DNA of 50,384 nucleotides from an uncultured Pelagibacteraceae bacterium (GCA_902569415.1 CACFUH010000005.1:1-50384), one strand, 5' to 3'. Positions 31,914-42,383 are shown, counted from the first letter of the stretch. The notes: generated from the sequence alone by a model not told the origin. A program made the numbers and translations.

Positions 31914-32897
31914 TTATTTAGCTGTATTAATAATAAAATCCGAAACTATGTTAAGAGAATTATAATAATTTTTTTTAATACTTAACTCTATTTCGTTAAT
32001 CTTATAAATTAATTTTTCTGTATCGTTTAAATTCCATTTTGAGATTTGATTTCTAACAATTTCCTTATCTTTCCAAAAAATAGGAGGCTTATAGTTTAAA
32101 ATAGTTTCTTCTATATTTTTATTTTTTTCATTAATTTTTTTGATTTCCAAAAGTCTTTTTGTTTTTGCAAGTAAAGTTCTTATGATCAATATACAATCAT
32201 CTATTGAAAAAATATTTTCATCAAAAATTTTGTTAATTTTTTTTATATTTTTTGACAAACAATTATCAGCTAGTTCTGAGATGCTATAATTTTCAGCAAG
32301 GTTTGTTAGTTTAATTACATCATCAATATTAACTTTTTTTTTATCTAATAAAAATAAAGATATTTTATTTAGCTCATTATTCAAATTCATTCTGTCACCA
32401 CTACTTCTTTCTACTATTAAATTAATTAATTCTTGAGAAACTGATATTTTGTTATTTTTAAAAAAAATATTTGCTTGTTGGAATAGTGCTCTACTATCTT
32501 CCTTGTAAAATGGTGTGCATATAAGATTTTTATTTTTTTCAAATATAGATCTCAATTTAGATTTTTTATCTAAAATACCAGCATTTATAACAATAATTAC
32601 ATCATTTATACCTCTATCTATTAAATCATCTATTAATTTCATAATTTTTTCACTAGCCCTTGAAATGATAATTAGTTTTGATTGTTCAAAAAAAGATTTA
32701 TTTATTAAGCTTGAAATAAATTCTTCAAAATTATTTAAAACTTCATTCTCTTCAAATCTTTTAATTTCCCCTTTGAAATTATCAATAAATACTTCTTTAA
32801 TTAAATAGTTTTTATATCCCTCATTTTCTCCATAAAACAAAAATATTTTTTTATTTTTTTTTTCGAACTTTTGTAAATCGTATGCTTTAACTATCAT
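31914..32897 (-). CDS. holA: DNA polymerase III delta subunit
   Basis: FLFYGENEGYKNYLIKEVF; ERSSGDRMNLNNELNKISLF; upstream lptE-leuS synteny. Confidence 0.87.
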   Translation of the reverse strand: MIVKAYDLQKFEKKNKKIFLFYGENEGYKNYLIKEVFIDNFKGEIKRFEENEVLNNFEEFISSLINKSFFEQSKLIIISRASEKIMKLIDDLIDRGINDVIIVINAGILDKKSKLRSIFEKNKNLICTPFYKEDSRALFQQANIFFKNNKISVSQELINLIVERSSGDRMNLNNELNKISLFLLDKKKVNIDDVIKLTNLAENYSISELADNCLSKNIKKINKIFDENIFSIDDCILIIRTLLAKTKRLLEIKKINEKNKNIEETILNYKPPIFWKDKEIVRNQISKWNLNDTEKLIYKINEIELSIKKNYYNSLNIVSDFIINTAK

Positions 32898-32904
32898 GTT
32901 AAAT

Positions 32905-33363
32905 TTAGTTTGATACCAAGTATATAATTATTTCTTCAGAGATTTTTTCTGCAAGATTTTTTCCTGATCTATCTTCATACTTTTTTAATTCAGATTTTTT
33001 ACTCTTATTATTATAATCTAAAGTTTTTGAAAAACTTTTTTCTTTTGTAATTCCCTCAGAATCACTTACTATTATTTTAGTATTTAAAACTATTCTGAAG
33101 GTTTTGGGATTTCCTTTTGAATCTTTAGATGCTACTTCTTTTTCTAAATTTGTATTAATAATTAAATTAAATTGTTTTTTTGAATTTGTATTTTTATATA
33201 TACCTAATCTATTTGTAATAATTTTGTTTAACTTATCATTTCCATTTGTTTGTAAACTTATAATTGTAAAATTATAATCTTTGTTTGTATAAATTGGTGT
33301 ATAGCCGCAGCCATATAATAAAAATAATAATATAAGGATTTTTATAAAATTTTTTTTTAACAT
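32905..33363 (-). CDS. lptE: LPS-assembly lipoprotein LptE-like
   Basis: Lipobox LLYGCGYTPIY; between leuS and holA. Confidence 0.82.
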   Translation of the reverse strand: MLKKNFIKILILLFLLYGCGYTPIYTNKDYNFTIISLQTNGNDKLNKIITNRLGIYKNTNSKKQFNLIINTNLEKEVASKDSKGNPKTFRIVLNTKIIVSDSEGITKEKSFSKTLDYNNKSKKSELKKYEDRSGKNLAEKISEEIIIYLVSN

Positions 33364-35900
33364 TAAATTAAAATATTGATCAATCTATTTTTTACAAAAA
33401 AACTTTTTTTTATTTTTTTACTTTCCAAAATCTTTTTAGTATTTTGATTATTCTTTATTTTTTCAATTAGTTCTTCCTCTGAAATATCTTTCATACATTT
33501 AATTGTACCTTTTTTCTTTCCATTAATTTGTATTACATACTCAACAGTATCTTCTTTTATTAAATTTTTATCAATTTCTGGCCATTTTTGAAGTGGATTT
33601 AATTTTAAATCTGATAAGCATTCTGAAGCAAAATGAGGAATTATAGGTGATATTATTGACAAAAACTTAATATAATTATCTAAAAGCGTTTTTTTATCTA
33701 TAGCAACATTTAACTTTTGCGAAAGGAAATTATAAGCTTCATATAGGTTTGCTACAATCACGTTATAATTAAATTTTTCGAGATTATAGTTTATTTTTTT
33801 AATCATTTGATTAATAAATACTGCAATTTCTTCATTTTTATTATTAGAATTTTCCTCAATTCTAATCTTAAATTTTTTATGAAGCATCCAAAGTTTTTGA
33901 ATAAATTTATATGATGCAACCATTCCTTGCTCAGACCACTGAATATCTTTTTCTGGAGGACTGTCAGATAAAATGAATAATCTTACTGAATCAGCTCCAT
34001 AATTATTGATTATTTCTTCAGGATCAATCGTATTTTTTTTTGATTTTGACATTGACTCAGAGGGTCCAACTTTTACTTTCTTGCTAGGATTTTTTTTTAT
34101 ATAAAAATTTTTTTTATCTTCAGTTTCGACTTCATCAGGGCTTACCCAATTATTATTTTCATCTTTGTAAGTTTCATGACAAACCATACCTTGTGTAAAT
34201 AAACCTTCAAATGGTTCAGTAATTTTAAAATTTCTATTTTTATAATTTATTGCTCTCATAAAGAACCTAGAATACAATAAATGTAGTATTGCATGCTCAA
34301 CACCTCCAATGTATTGATCAACAGGCATCCAATAATTTATTTCATCTAAATCATATCCATGTTTTTTATTTTTTGGAGAACAAAATCTTAAAAAATACCA
34401 AGAAGAATCTACAAATGTATCTAGTGTGTCTGTTTCTCTAATACAATCTTTTCCATTAATTTTTATATTTTTCCAATTTTCTGCCTTATCAAGAGGGTTG
34501 CCTTTTACATTTAAATCAATATTTTCAGGAAGTTTAACTGGAAGTTGATCTTCTGGAACTGTTAAAACATTGTCGTCCTTATCATATGCTATTGGTATAG
34601 GACAGCCCCAATACCTTTGTCTGGAAATTCCCCAATCCTTTAATCTAAAATTGATTTTCTTTTTTCCCAATTGTTTTTCTTCCAAAATATCAATAGTTTT
34701 ATTTATTGATTGATTAGGAACTTTAAGTCCATTTAAAAAATTAGAATTTATAATTACGCCAGGGCCAGTATAGGCTTCTTTTTTTACTTTAAATGTTTCA
34801 TCTTTATTTTCTGGCATAACAACAGTTTTTACTGGCAAGTTATACTTTAATGCAAAATCTAAATCTCTTTGATCATGTGCTGGACATCCAAATACTGCAC
34901 CGAACCCATAGTCCATCAAAACAAAATTTGCAAAATAAACTGGAACTTTTTGTTCTGTATCAAGTGGATTTACAGCAAATAAACCAGTATTAAACCCAAT
35001 TTTTTCACCCTGTGCGATTGATTCTTCCGTAGTTCCTGTTTTTGAACATTCATTCTTAAACTTTATAAATTGAGTATTTTCATTAAAGAATTTTGATATT
35101 GGATGATCAACTGATACTGCTAGAAAAGAAAATCCAAAAAGTGTATCAGGTCTTGTTGTATAACATTTAATTGCATTGATTGGTAAATTTCCTTGTATTT
35201 TAAAGTTTATTTCACAGCCAAAAGATTTTCCAATCCAATTCTTTTGCATAGTTTTTACTTTATTGGGCCAAGATTTAAGATTATCTAAACCATTTAATAA
35301 TTCTTCTGAAAAATTTGAGATATTAAAAAACCATTGGCTCAATTTTTTTCTTTGAACTATTGCTCCTGATCTCCAACCCTTTCCATCAATAACTTGTTCA
35401 TTTGCAAGAACTGTTTCATCAATTGGATCCCAATTTACATAATTTTCTTTTTTATAAACTAAACCCTTTTTATATAAACTAAGAAAAAAAAGTTGTTGAT
35501 GTTTATAATAATCTTCAGAGCAAGTAGAAATTTCTCTATCCCAGTCAATAGATAATCCTAGTTTTTTTAATTGTGTTTTCATAACTGAAATATTTTTTTC
35601 TGTCCAAACTTTTGGATTTAAATTATTTTGTTTAGCAGCATTTTCAGCTGGCATTCCAAATGAGTCCCAACCCATAGGATGTAGAACGTTAAAGCCTTTC
35701 ATTGATTTATATCGAGACAAAACATCTCCAATTGTATAATTTCTTACATGTCCCATATGTATTTTTCCAGATGGATATGGAAACATTTCAAGACAGTAAA
35801 ATTTTTCTTTTGAAGTATCAACTTTTGAGATAAATGACTTATTTTTATCCCAGTATTTTTGCCATTTGTTTTCGACTAATTCAAAGTTATATCTATCCAT
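33363..35900 (-). CDS. leuS: Leucyl-tRNA synthetase
   Basis: [20 protein letters not shown] (HIGH), [15 protein letters not shown] (KMSKS). Confidence 0.98.
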   Translation of the reverse strand: MDRYNFELVENKWQKYWDKNKSFISKVDTSKEKFYCLEMFPYPSGKIHMGHVRNYTIGDVLSRYKSMKGFNVLHPMGWDSFGMPAENAAKQNNLNPKVWTEKNISVMKTQLKKLGLSIDWDREISTCSEDYYKHQQLFFLSLYKKGLVYKKENYVNWDPIDETVLANEQVIDGKGWRSGAIVQRKKLSQWFFNISNFSEELLNGLDNLKSWPNKVKTMQKNWIGKSFGCEINFKIQGNLPINAIKCYTTRPDTLFGFSFLAVSVDHPISKFFNENTQFIKFKNECSKTGTTEESIAQGEKIGFNTGLFAVNPLDTEQKVPVYFANFVLMDYGFGAVFGCPAHDQRDLDFALKYNLPVKTVVMPENKDETFKVKKEAYTGPGVIINSNFLNGLKVPNQSINKTIDILEEKQLGKKKINFRLKDWGISRQRYWGCPIPIAYDKDDNVLTVPEDQLPVKLPENIDLNVKGNPLDKAENWKNIKINGKDCIRETDTLDTFVDSSWYFLRFCSPKNKKHGYDLDEINYWMPVDQYIGGVEHAILHLLYSRFFMRAINYKNRNFKITEPFEGLFTQGMVCHETYKDENNNWVSPDEVETEDKKNFYIKKNPSKKVKVGPSESMSKSKKNTIDPEEIINNYGADSVRLFILSDSPPEKDIQWSEQGMVASYKFIQKLWMLHKKFKIRIEENSNNKNEEIAVFINQMIKKINYNLEKFNYNVIVANLYEAYNFLSQKLNVAIDKKTLLDNYIKFLSIISPIIPHFASECLSDLKLNPLQKWPEIDKNLIKEDTVEYVIQINGKKKGTIKCMKDISEEELIEKIKNNQNTKKILESKKIKKSFFVKNRLINILI

Positions 35901-35938
35901 AAATTGAATAAAAGATTTTAAGTTTTATTGAATGGTAT

Positions 35939-36490
35939 CTATTTTATTTTTCCTAAATACTTTTTTTTATTTTTGTCTTTAAATTCTTTTTCGAAGACAG
36001 CTGCTTTTTTTAAAATACTCTTTTTTAAATCTCTAACTATTTGTCCATTACTTTCGGTTATTGAACAATCTGACTGCGTTCCACATTTCTTTGAAAATAC
36101 CTTTATTTCTAAAGCATCTGCTCTTATTTCATTAGTAAGAAAACGTATCGTTATTTTAATAGATTCATTTGTACCATCTCCAGAATACCAATCAGAAATA
36201 ATTATTCCCCCACTGTAATTTGCCGAAGCAAGAGGAAGAAAACTTATTGTATCCAAACTTGCTCTCCAAAGAGGATTAGAACTAGCAAAATCAAAAACTC
36301 CACCCTTTTTCTCACCCCCCATTAATCTAAAGCCTCTACCTTCTTCCATATTTTTTTTAACTCTTAATTTAGGGTCAGGAGGATATTCTTTAGCATCAAC
36401 AGGTCTGTATTTAAGAGCATTGCATGAACTCAAAAATAATAGCATAGTTATTAGAGCCAAAAATTTGCTTAAAAAGTTCAATTTTATCAT
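35939..36490 (-). CDS. DUF3576-type lipoprotein
   Basis: Lipobox LFLSSCNALKY; GGVFDFASSNPLWRASLDTISFLPLASANYSGGIIISDWY; upstream of leuS; start trimmed to MIKLNFLSKF. Confidence 0.82.
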   Translation of the reverse strand: MIKLNFLSKFLALITMLLFLSSCNALKYRPVDAKEYPPDPKLRVKKNMEEGRGFRLMGGEKKGGVFDFASSNPLWRASLDTISFLPLASANYSGGIIISDWYSGDGTNESIKITIRFLTNEIRADALEIKVFSKKCGTQSDCSITESNGQIVRDLKKSILKKAAVFEKEFKDKNKKKYLGKIK

Positions 36491-36695
36491 GAAATTAATG
36501 AAATATTTAAATATCATAAAAATACTCAATTATATCGAAAAAAAAGCCTAATTTTAGTAACAAATTATAGTGATGTAAAAATACAACACTTTATAAAAAA
36601 TACCTATTTTTAAAAGAATTTTCGAATTTATTTAATCTAATTTTGATAAAACTACGCTGTTTATAATTAATTATAAAACATAAATAGGAGTAAAT

Positions 36696-37616
36696 ATGAA
36701 AAACATAACTAAACTAGGATTAACTGCTTTAGCAGGATCTCTAGTAGCTAGTTCTGCTTATGCTGGTGCAATGAGTGTAAGTGGTTCAGCGAAAATAACT
36801 CACGCTTCGAATGATGAGACAGAGGTACAAGGTAACTCTTTTTCTAACAGTAAAGGAATATCTTTTTCTGGTTCAGGCGAGTTAGATAATGGTTACACAG
36901 TAAGCACAACTTACAGCATGACAAACGCTGCGTTTTCATCTTCTCAGGTTACAATTGACATGGGAGATATGGGAACTGTAGGTCTATGGAATAATGCTGG
37001 TGGTGCTGGTTTAACTAAATACTACGATGTAGTTCCAACTGCTGGTGAGCAAGTTTGGGATGACTCAGACACTGATGATAATGGTTTAGCACTACATGAT
37101 AACGACAATATGTTAGGTTACAATGGAACATTCGGAGATCTTGATATTTCTTTAGCATACGTTAATGGTGGTACTGGAACTAATGGTGGTGGATCATCTG
37201 ATACTTCATGGGTTGTACAATACAATGGCCTAATGGATGGTTTAACACTTGGTGTTGGTATGGGTGAAAATGGTGATACTCAAGACCTTCAGACTATATA
37301 CGCAAAATATACTCAAGGTTCTGTAACAGTTGGATACCAAATGTCAGAAGTTGATAATACTGGTGCGACAGCTGACGAAGAATCAACACACATTGGTGCT
37401 TCAATAGCTGTAAACGAGAATTTATCTATTTCAGCTGGTAGATTTGAAGTTGATATGGGTGCAGGTAAAGTTGATGAAGAATCAACAGGGGTTTCTGCTT
37501 CATACACAATGGGATCAACTACAATTGGTTTTGTTGCTAACTCAACTGACAACGTTGCTGGAACAGCTAATTCTGATGACTCTTACAGAGAAATTGCAGT
37601 ATCATTTGCATTCTAA
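36696..37616 (+). CDS. Outer-membrane porin
   Basis: Signal peptide MKNITKLGLTALAGSLVASSAYA; alternating beta strands; C-terminal Phe (REIAVSFAF); AGGAG SD upstream. Confidence 0.85.
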   Translation: MKNITKLGLTALAGSLVASSAYAGAMSVSGSAKITHASNDETEVQGNSFSNSKGISFSGSGELDNGYTVSTTYSMTNAAFSSSQVTIDMGDMGTVGLWNNAGGAGLTKYYDVVPTAGEQVWDDSDTDDNGLALHDNDNMLGYNGTFGDLDISLAYVNGGTGTNGGGSSDTSWVVQYNGLMDGLTLGVGMGENGDTQDLQTIYAKYTQGSVTVGYQMSEVDNTGATADEESTHIGASIAVNENLSISAGRFEVDMGAGKVDEESTGVSASYTMGSTTIGFVANSTDNVAGTANSDDSYREIAVSFAF

Positions 37617-37640
37617 AAGAGTTTAAAGTTTAAAAATATT

Positions 37641-37675
37641 AAAGGCCCCTTAGTTTAAGGGGCCTTTTTTTTATC
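37641..37675. terminator. Rho-independent terminator, probably bidirectional
   Basis: AAAGGCCCCTTA-GTT-TAAGGGGCCTTT 12-bp stem followed by T-tract; lies between convergent porin and thiE-like genes. Confidence 0.95.
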
Positions 37676-38192
37676 TCTCAAAATATCCTATACCAGCAAA
37701 ACCGTCGATATTAAGTAAACTTATTTTTTTAAAATTATTTTTATTTATCCCACCCAAGGCTATAACTTTTTTTTTTGTATTTTTTGATAAATTTTTAAAT
37801 TTGTAAAAACCCAAATAATTTTTTTCAAATTTGAATATTGAAGATATAAATATTTTACTTACATTCTGGGCCTCCTTAATTCTAATTTCCTTTAAATTAT
37901 GAGCGGAACCAATTATTGAAAAATCAGGTTTTATTTTATAATTCAGATGTTTTAAGTCTTTATTAAAAGATGGAATGTAAGCACCATTTAAATTGCATTT
38001 AAGGGCTAGTTTTACATTGTTAGCTAAATAGAAGTTTCTACTTTGCTTTTTACAAAAATCCCTTATTTTAATTATTAAATTTAAATCATGAGAAGACTTA
38101 TAATTTCTATATATTATAGAAATATTTTTATCTAATTTTTTGATATGATCAGGATTAAACTTGTTTATAAAGTAATATTTATTTAAATGCAT
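37671..38192 (-). CDS. ThiE/TenI-like thiamine phosphate synthase family protein
   Basis: NFYLANNVKLALKCNLNGAYIPS and VIALGGINKNNFKKISLLNIDGFAGIGYF; start set at MHLNKYYF. Confidence 0.72.
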   Translation of the reverse strand: MHLNKYYFINKFNPDHIKKLDKNISIIYRNYKSSHDLNLIIKIRDFCKKQSRNFYLANNVKLALKCNLNGAYIPSFNKDLKHLNYKIKPDFSIIGSAHNLKEIRIKEAQNVSKIFISSIFKFEKNYLGFYKFKNLSKNTKKKVIALGGINKNNFKKISLLNIDGFAGIGYFER

Positions 38193-38843
38193 CAAACTGT
38201 TCAAAATTTATTAAATATTCAGTCTCAAATTAAATCAAAAATTAATGAGTTAAAATATAATAATTATTACCCCAAGATAGTTGCAGTTTCAAAAACATTT
38301 CCCATAAGCCATATAATGCCTTTAATTGAAAGTGGTCATAATCATTTTGGTGAAAATAAAGTTCAAGAAGCTATAGAGAAATGGTCTGAAATCAAAAATG
38401 ATAAAATTAAACTTCATTTGGTAGGTAAACTTCAAACTAATAAAGTAAAATTTGCTTTACAAATATTTGATTTTATTCATTCTTTAGACAACTTAAAATT
38501 AGCAAAAAAAATATCTGAGGAACAAAAAAAGTATTTAAATAAACCAAAAATATTTATCCAAATAAATATTGGAAATGAGGATCAAAAATCAGGAGTGAAA
38601 AAAGAAGATCTGAAAGAGTTTTATAAACAATGTCAAAATTTAGATTTAAATATTATAGGTACAATGTGCTTACCTCCTATAAATTTAAATCCCAGTAATT
38701 TTTTTTCAAAAATGAATAAGATAAATTTAGATTTAAATTTAAATGAACTTAGTATGGGAATGTCTAGTGATTATATAGATGCAATTAAATATAATTCTAC
38801 CTATCTAAGGATTGGATCAAATATTTTTGGAAAAAGAAGTTAG
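38187..38843 (+). CDS. YggS/PROSC-family PLP-binding protein
   Basis: PKIVAVSKTFP; HFGENKVQEAIEKW; LHLVGKLQTNKVKFAL; LSMGMSSDYIDAI. Confidence 0.95.
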   Translation: MHQTVQNLLNIQSQIKSKINELKYNNYYPKIVAVSKTFPISHIMPLIESGHNHFGENKVQEAIEKWSEIKNDKIKLHLVGKLQTNKVKFALQIFDFIHSLDNLKLAKKISEEQKKYLNKPKIFIQINIGNEDQKSGVKKEDLKEFYKQCQNLDLNIIGTMCLPPINLNPSNFFSKMNKINLDLNLNELSMGMSSDYIDAIKYNSTYLRIGSNIFGKRS

Positions 38844-39331
38844 CCTATAATTATTTTACTATTCTTTCTTACACTTTTGCATAGGATAAAAAAATCTTTT
38901 TTTGATAAAGCAATACATCCTGCTGTAGGTTTATAATTCTTTGTAAGATGAATAAAAATAGCACTTCCTTTATTTTTTTTTGCTTTTGGAAAATTATATT
39001 TAATCAAAATAAATAAGTCGTACTTGTAATCATGTCGATATAATTTTTCGTATTTAATTTTTTTACTTACCTTAATTTCTTTATTATAATAAGAACTATT
39101 AACATCATTACACCATCCCATATTTTTCTTAATTTTTTTACAAAACAATTTTGTTTTTGGTTTTTTTGTTCTATCAGATCTCCAATATAAAGTCCCAAGT
39201 TTAAACTTTCCTGCAGGAGTTCGTAAATCTCCTTCAATCTTATTTTTTGATATACCTTTTTTTCCTATACAGCATTTAAGTTTGAATTCAGCAATATTTA
39301 AAGTATCTTTATTTTTTAATTTAATTATCAT
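38840..39331 (-). CDS. L,D-transpeptidase (YkuD) family protein
   Basis: GDLRTPAGKFKLGTLYWR; AIFIHLTKNYKPTAGCIALSKKD catalytic His/Cys. Confidence 0.85.
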   Translation of the reverse strand: MIIKLKNKDTLNIAEFKLKCCIGKKGISKNKIEGDLRTPAGKFKLGTLYWRSDRTKKPKTKLFCKKIKKNMGWCNDVNSSYYNKEIKVSKKIKYEKLYRHDYKYDLFILIKYNFPKAKKNKGSAIFIHLTKNYKPTAGCIALSKKDFFILCKSVRKNSKIIIG

Positions 39332-39344
39332 AATTTGTATTTTT

Positions 39345-39914
39345 ATGAATAAACAGAATATACTAATTTATAAATTACCTGAATTATTTAATATTTTAAA
39401 CGAATTAAAAAACCATCTAGATTTTATAATACATTCATTTTCTGAAGAAAAAGAATTGATAAGATTTAAAAAAATAAATAGAGAAAATTATTTAATTTTA
39501 ACTAATTCAGAAAACCAAATTAAGAAAGATAGATTTCAATTAATATTAACTAAGTTTCCAGATACAATTTATTCGATAATTGAAAAAATAAATGTAAATT
39601 TATTAAAATATAAGTATTTAGAGCAATCCGATATAATAATTGGTGGATATTCGATTGATGTAAATTCAAGATTAATAAAAAAGAATGATTTAACTTTGAA
39701 GTTAACAGAAAGAGAAATTGAAATTATAATATTTTTAAAAAACTCTTTTAAACCTCAAAATATAGAAAATCTTCAAAAGAAGGTTTGGGGTCATCATTCC
39801 GAGCTAGAAACTCATACTGTTGAAACTCATATTTATAGATTAAGAAAAAAGATATCTGAAAAGTTTAGCGATGGTAACTTTATTAAAAGTACAAAAACAG
39901 GTTACAAAATTTGA
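39345..39914 (+). CDS. OmpR/PhoB-type winged-helix regulator with atypical N-terminal domain
   Basis: LKLTEREIEIIIFLKNS...LQKKVWGHHSELETHTVETHIYRLRKKI...TKTGYKI; start trimmed to MNKQNILIYK. Confidence 0.82.
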   Translation: MNKQNILIYKLPELFNILNELKNHLDFIIHSFSEEKELIRFKKINRENYLILTNSENQIKKDRFQLILTKFPDTIYSIIEKINVNLLKYKYLEQSDIIIGGYSIDVNSRLIKKNDLTLKLTEREIEIIIFLKNSFKPQNIENLQKKVWGHHSELETHTVETHIYRLRKKISEKFSDGNFIKSTKTGYKI

Positions 39915-40021
39915 TGAAAAAAAGAAATTTTATAGCAAAAGATCTTCTTTCAAAAAAATATAAACCAAGAATAGTTAAACCAAAAAAAGGTAAAGGAAGT
40001 TTTAAAAGAAAAAAAAAATAG
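39914..40021 (+). CDS. Putative ArfA-like alternative ribosome-rescue factor (35 aa, not in track)
   Basis: MKKRNFIAKDLLSKKYKPRIVKPKKGKGSFKRKKK*; KKGKGS[FY]xRK motif; ATGA overlap with upstream stop. Confidence 0.75.
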   Translation: MKKRNFIAKDLLSKKYKPRIVKPKKGKGSFKRKKK

Positions 40022-40024
40022 GCC

Positions 40025-40954
40025 TTAAAGTCTCGCACCAATTTGTTGAATTACTTTAGAAGACATTTCTGTTCCTTTTTCTAAACATTCTTTTGTTGAT
40101 AAATTATTTACATGACCGTGTAAAAATCCAGCTGCAAAAAGATCTCCAGCTCCTGTTAAATCAACAATTTTAAGATTTTTCTGAATACCACATTCAACAA
40201 CTTGATTTCCTTTTATTGCAATTGCTCCATTTTCTCCTCTGGTAAGTACTATCAATTTACCAAGTTGTTTTGAGAAGTTTATGACATCATCAAAATTTTT
40301 AGCATCAATCAGTGAGGTAATTTCTTGTTCATTTGCAAAAGTAATATCTAATTTATTTTTTACTAAATCTAAAAAATGAGGCTTATGTCTATCAACACAA
40401 AATTGATCTGATAATGACATTGCAACTTTATTTGCACTATTAATTGCCTTATCAAATGCTTTTTTAGGTTCACCTTCATCCCAAAGATAACCTTCAAGAA
40501 ATATTATTTCACTTTTTTTAATTGCATCTGAACTAACATCTTTTTCATTAATTTTTCCTGCAGTACCTAAGAATGTGCACATTGTTCTTTCAGAATCTGG
40601 TGTAACTAAAATTAAGCATGTTCCTGTTGGTAATTCCTCTTTCTTTTTAGAATAAATATATTCTACATTTTCTTTTTTTAATCCTTCTTCATATTTGCTT
40701 CCAAGATCGTCATCAGATACTTTACCTATAAAACCTACTTTGTTACCTAATTGAGATATACCTACTATTGAATTTGCTACTGATCCACCAGAAACAGTTT
40801 TTTCTATTTTAAGATTGGATAATAATTTTTTAAACTCATTTTCATCAAAAATTAATTTCATAGTACTTTTCGTCAAATCGTTTTGAGTAATAAAATTGTC
40901 ATCAACTTTGCATATGACATCTACAATCGCATTTCCTATTCCTAAAATTTTCAT
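40025..40954 (-). CDS. PfkB-family carbohydrate/adenosine kinase
   Basis: GIGNAIVDVICKVDD; SGGSVANSIVGISQLG; DLTGAGDLFAAGFLHG. Confidence 0.93.
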   Translation of the reverse strand: MKILGIGNAIVDVICKVDDNFITQNDLTKSTMKLIFDENEFKKLLSNLKIEKTVSGGSVANSIVGISQLGNKVGFIGKVSDDDLGSKYEEGLKKENVEYIYSKKKEELPTGTCLILVTPDSERTMCTFLGTAGKINEKDVSSDAIKKSEIIFLEGYLWDEGEPKKAFDKAINSANKVAMSLSDQFCVDRHKPHFLDLVKNKLDITFANEQEITSLIDAKNFDDVINFSKQLGKLIVLTRGENGAIAIKGNQVVECGIQKNLKIVDLTGAGDLFAAGFLHGHVNNLSTKECLEKGTEMSSKVIQQIGARL

Positions 40955-40956
40955 AA

Positions 40957-41610
40957 TTATGCTTTCTTTGTTTTTATTGGTGATTTTCTATTAGGATAGC
41001 AAGTAGTACAAATTTTACAAGTTAAACCATAGCATTCTCTAGCCTTACAGTATTCTCTTCCATAATAAATTATTTGAAGATGAAGCTTATTCCAGAACTT
41101 TTTAGGAAATAATCTTTTTAAATCTTTCTCAGTTTGGACAACATCTTTACCATTAGTTAAGCCCCACCTTTGAGCTAGTCGATGAATATGAGTATCTACA
41201 GGAAAGGCCGCATGACCAAATCCCTGTGACATTACCACACTGGCAGTTTTATGTCCTACACCCGGCAGTTTTTCAAGTTCTTCAAAGGTTTCTGGCACCT
41301 TTCCATTGTGTTTTTCAATTAGTTGTTTTGACAGGAAGTAAACACTTTTAGCCTTAACTCTAAAAATACCAATACTTTTTATTAACTTTTCAATTTTCTT
41401 CCTTCCCAATTTTACAAAATGTACTGGTTTATTATATTTTGGATAAATATTTTTAGTAACATTATTTACATTAACGTCTGTAGTTTGAGCAGATAACAAT
41501 ACAGAAACTAATAAAGTAAATTTATTTCTATGTTTTAAAGGAATTGGAGTTTTTGGATAAATTTTATTTAATATTTTTAATATTATTTTAGACCTTTGAG
41601 TTTCATTCAT
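40957..41610 (-). CDS. nth: Endonuclease III
   Basis: LPGVGHKTASVVMSQGFGHAAFPVDTHIHRLAQRWGL; CX6CX2CX5C Fe-S motif. Confidence 0.97.
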   Translation of the reverse strand: MNETQRSKIILKILNKIYPKTPIPLKHRNKFTLLVSVLLSAQTTDVNVNNVTKNIYPKYNKPVHFVKLGRKKIEKLIKSIGIFRVKAKSVYFLSKQLIEKHNGKVPETFEELEKLPGVGHKTASVVMSQGFGHAAFPVDTHIHRLAQRWGLTNGKDVVQTEKDLKRLFPKKFWNKLHLQIIYYGREYCKARECYGLTCKICTTCYPNRKSPIKTKKA

Positions 41611-42383
41611 TTAAAATTCAAGACATCTCTCATTGAATAAAGTCCAGGTTTTTTATTCATTAACCACTTTGCTGCAGTGAATGCTCCTTCTGAGTAAAGC
41701 GCTCTATCAAATGCTTCATGATTTAATGTTATTATTTCTTTACCACTTGAGAAAGTTACTTCGTGCTCACCAACAACCTCACCTTTTCTAAGCGAATTAA
41801 AATTAATTTTTTTTCCATAAGGAAAAGATTTTTTATTTAAATATTTTTTTCCTATCAACTTATAAAAATTCTTATTTTTACCAACTGCTATACCATTCCC
41901 GAGCATCAAAGCAGTTCCTGATGGGTGATCTTTTTTATGTTTATGATGTATTTCAAAGACTTTACTTAAAAAATTTTTTCCCAGAGATTTTGAAGCAATT
42001 TCAGTTAAATACATTAATAAATTTATACCTAAGCTCATATTTCCAGCTCTAAGTATAGGTATTTTTTTAGAATACTTTTTAATCAAACTCTCTTCTTTTT
42101 TTGAAAATCCAGTTGTTCCAATGACTACTCTTTTCTTTAATTTAGATGCAATTTTTAAAACTTCAAATGTACATTTGGGAACTGTGAAATCTATTATTAA
42201 ATTGGCTTTTTTAAAAGATTCTTCTGAATTTAAACTAGGTTTAATTCCAGCAACTTTTTTATTAACAATTCTATTTTCTGTAATAGCCGCTATCTTAAAA
42301 TTTTTATCAGATCTAGCAGATTTAATAATCTGTTGACCCATTCTTCCCATACATCCAGTGATAACTAAATTAATTTTTTTCAT
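41607..42383 (-). CDS. dapB: 4-hydroxy-tetrahydrodipicolinate reductase
   Basis: MKKINLVITGCMGRMGQQI; EIHHKHKKDHPSGTAL; start trimmed from track ORF. Confidence 0.95.
   Translation of the reverse strand: MKKINLVITGCMGRMGQQIIKSARSDKNFKIAAITENRIVNKKVAGIKPSLNSEESFKKANLIIDFTVPKCTFEVLKIASKLKKRVVIGTTGFSKKEESLIKKYSKKIPILRAGNMSLGINLLMYLTEIASKSLGKNFLSKVFEIHHKHKKDHPSGTALMLGNGIAVGKNKNFYKLIGKKYLNKKSFPYGKKINFNSLRKGEVVGEHEVTFSSGKEIITLNHEAFDRALYSEGAFTAAKWLMNKKPGLYSMRDVLNFK

Noticed and set aside
37313-37626. ORFs overlapping the porin (37313-37552 minus, 37444-37626 plus)
   Set aside because: Overlap a well-supported porin CDS in other frames; low-complexity products.
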